Below, one piece after another: positions 41,680 to 42,292 of a stretch of DNA of 42,292 bases (position 1 is its first letter; the number at the start of each line of letters is the position of its first letter). The DNA comes from Alteromonas sp. BMJM2. Its GTDB lineage: Bacteria; Pseudomonadota; Gammaproteobacteria; Enterobacterales; Alteromonadaceae. The translations under genes were made by a program, and so were the position numbers. The notes under the pieces are model-generated. The model saw only the letters and a list, made by a program, of their open reading frames with translations. It was not told where the DNA came from and ran no database searches. The stretch covers positions 1 through 42,292 of the forward strand of contig NZ_JAPVOT010000026.1 of NCBI RefSeq assembly GCF_027257845.1, read 5' to 3'.

Positions 41680-42063
41680 CTATTTAAACAGTTCGACGAC
41701 AGCATTTGAAACGATGTTCAAACTTGTAGTTTTAATACTAGAAGAGAAAATTTCTTTAAAGGAGTTGCTATCTAGGCTGCTAGGCTTTTTATTTACAGCT
41801 CGAAGTCCTCGTTCTGAAATTGAAACATTCAGATGATTGCTATCTAATCCATGATCTACAAGGTATCCCTCACGGATTAACCAACTCACAGTATCGTGTA
41901 CTAAATCATCCATGGCTTCTTCGTCAATTTCCCCAGCATCGTAAAATTTCGAGATTCCACTAACGATGTTAGAAGGTTGAATATGTGCTATAGACGGGAA
42001 TGAACTGCAGCACTCATGAAATATTTCAAAAGTAGCTAAGTTAAAGTATTCAAAATTTTTCAT
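41680..42063 (-). CDS. Hypothetical cassette-type protein, 127 aa
   Basis: The protein starts MKNFEYFNLATFEIFHECC with AAGGAAG five bases before the ATG. It has no signal peptide or membrane segment and looks helical and acidic, with a wing-like segment LIREGYLVDHGLD...LNVSISERGLRAVNKK reminiscent of a winged-helix fold. No family is recognised. Both ends of the gene abut inverted GTGCWGCTAACAA motifs, as expected for an integron-type cassette. A longer frame starting at 42198 would translate the upstream attC-like sequence and is not supported. Confidence 0.6.
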   Translation of the reverse strand: MKNFEYFNLATFEIFHECCSSFPSIAHIQPSNIVSGISKFYDAGEIDEEAMDDLVHDTVSWLIREGYLVDHGLDSNHLNVSISERGLRAVNKKPSSLDSNSFKEIFSSSIKTTSLNIVSNAVVELFK

Positions 42064-42076
42064 AAAACTTCCTTGT

Positions 42077-42165
42077 GCTGCTAACAACGCCCGGTTTTGG
42101 GGCGGACTTGTAGCCGCGCAGCGGCGGAAAGACCGTCCCAGCCCCGTAGGGGCGACAACAGCCGA
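42077..42165. repeat. attC-like imperfect palindrome upstream of the cassette gene
   Basis: GTGCTGCTAACAACGCCCGG begins a G+C-rich imperfect palindrome. GGGGCGGACTTGTAGCCGC on the plus strand matches, with a few mismatches, the complement of the GCGGCGGAAAGACCGTCCC arm, and AGCCCC/GGGGC lie beyond. The TTGTTAGC end faces the gene as the 1R end of an attC site would. The core GTTAGCA differs by one base from the GTTRRRY consensus. Confidence 0.45.
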
Positions 42166-42187
42166 TTGATAATCATTGAGCCTCCTC

Positions 42188-42220
42188 CCTATCAGCATAA
42201 ACTAAGTTTATCCTAATAGG
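42188..42220. repeat. Palindrome in the IS110-family left end
   Basis: ATAAACT-A-AGTTTAT at 42197-42211 is a perfect 7-bp-arm palindrome, flanked by CCTAT at 42188-42192 and ATAGG at 42216-42220, which also pair. It lies 25 bp before the transposase start and may be an operator, a subterminal repeat or part of a structured non-coding end. Confidence 0.65.
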
Positions 42221-42245
42221 CGACCAAACCAAGGGAGAAAACTCA

Positions 42246-42292
42246 ATGAACTTTTATACTAATACACATCCGTACTATTGTGGAATCGATCT
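42246..42292 (+). mobile_element. IS110-family transposase, 5' end only
   Basis: The last 47 bases encode MNFYTNTHPYYCGIDL before the window ends. YYCGIDL is the opening of the DEDD (RuvC-like) domain of IS110/IS1111 transposases, and the Asp is the first catalytic acid. AAGGGAG lies about eight bases upstream. The short distance from the attC-like sequence to the start (about 80 bp) is too small for an IS110-group bridge RNA. An IS1111-type layout with the RNA at the other end is more likely. Completeness cannot be judged. Confidence 0.8.

Noticed and set aside
42064..42198. 45-codon N-terminal extension of the cassette gene
   Set aside because: It covers the G+C-rich attC-like palindrome. 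The ATG at 42063 has AAGGAAG at the right distance.

Overview
The window looks like the chromosome of a marine gammaproteobacterium of the Alteromonadaceae, most likely Alteromonas or a close relative. The evidence is protein character and gene order: the E. coli-like neighbourhoods tesA/ybbA/ybbP, folX/yfcH and trpL-trpEGD(CF)BA-yciI facing rnm-yciO, followed by scpA-scpB-rluB. Genus is inferred from protein similarity by eye, not from a database search.

Layout. 1-160: a tRNA-Glu gene with a spacer hairpin before it and a terminator after it. 0.5-6.2 kb: an M14-type metallopeptidase, two very small genes (one a DUF1289 protein), dusC, and a two-gene amidohydrolase operon. 6.2-7.6 kb: a REP-associated (Y1/HUH) transposase with a repeat hairpin upstream. 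7.6-11.5 kb: tesA divergent from the ybbA-ybbP ABC exporter. 11.8-14.3 kb: folX-yfcH and an AI-2E family membrane protein. 14.4-16.7 kb: a PepSY protein with a PhoP/PhoQ-like two-component system. 16.7-17.8 kb: a gene-free repeat cluster with a 244-bp tandem duplication. 17.8-25.8 kb: a stress flavoprotein, then yciI and the complete trp operon on the minus strand, headed by an attenuator whose leader peptide has three consecutive Trp codons. 25.8-30.0 kb: rnm, yciO, scpA, scpB, rluB. 30.1-34.0 kb: two spondin-domain secreted proteins and a second two-component system. 34.2-37.8 kb: an aldo/keto reductase, a beta-barrel outer-membrane protein, a formyltransferase and a MAPEG protein. 38.4-42.3 kb: an accessory end with a topoisomerase IB, an AIPR-type defence protein carrying a nuclease-like motif, a cassette-like small gene with attC-like flanks, and the start of an IS110-family element.

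The most unusual signal is a short dispersed repeat with core GGACAGACACT (variant GGACAGTCACT). I count 34 copies between 352 and 24806 and none in the remaining 17.5 kb. Copies lie singly, as small tandem arrays with spacings of 18, 23, 24 and 31 nt, as inverted pairs, and inside six protein-coding genes. In all six genes the GGACAG strand is the sense strand, and all three reading frames are used without a stop. A perfect 15-bp inverted pair lies just upstream of the only transposase of a repeat-mobilising family in the window. My main hypothesis is that this is a REP-like element spread by that transposase and tolerated inside genes. The link between transposase and repeat is inference.
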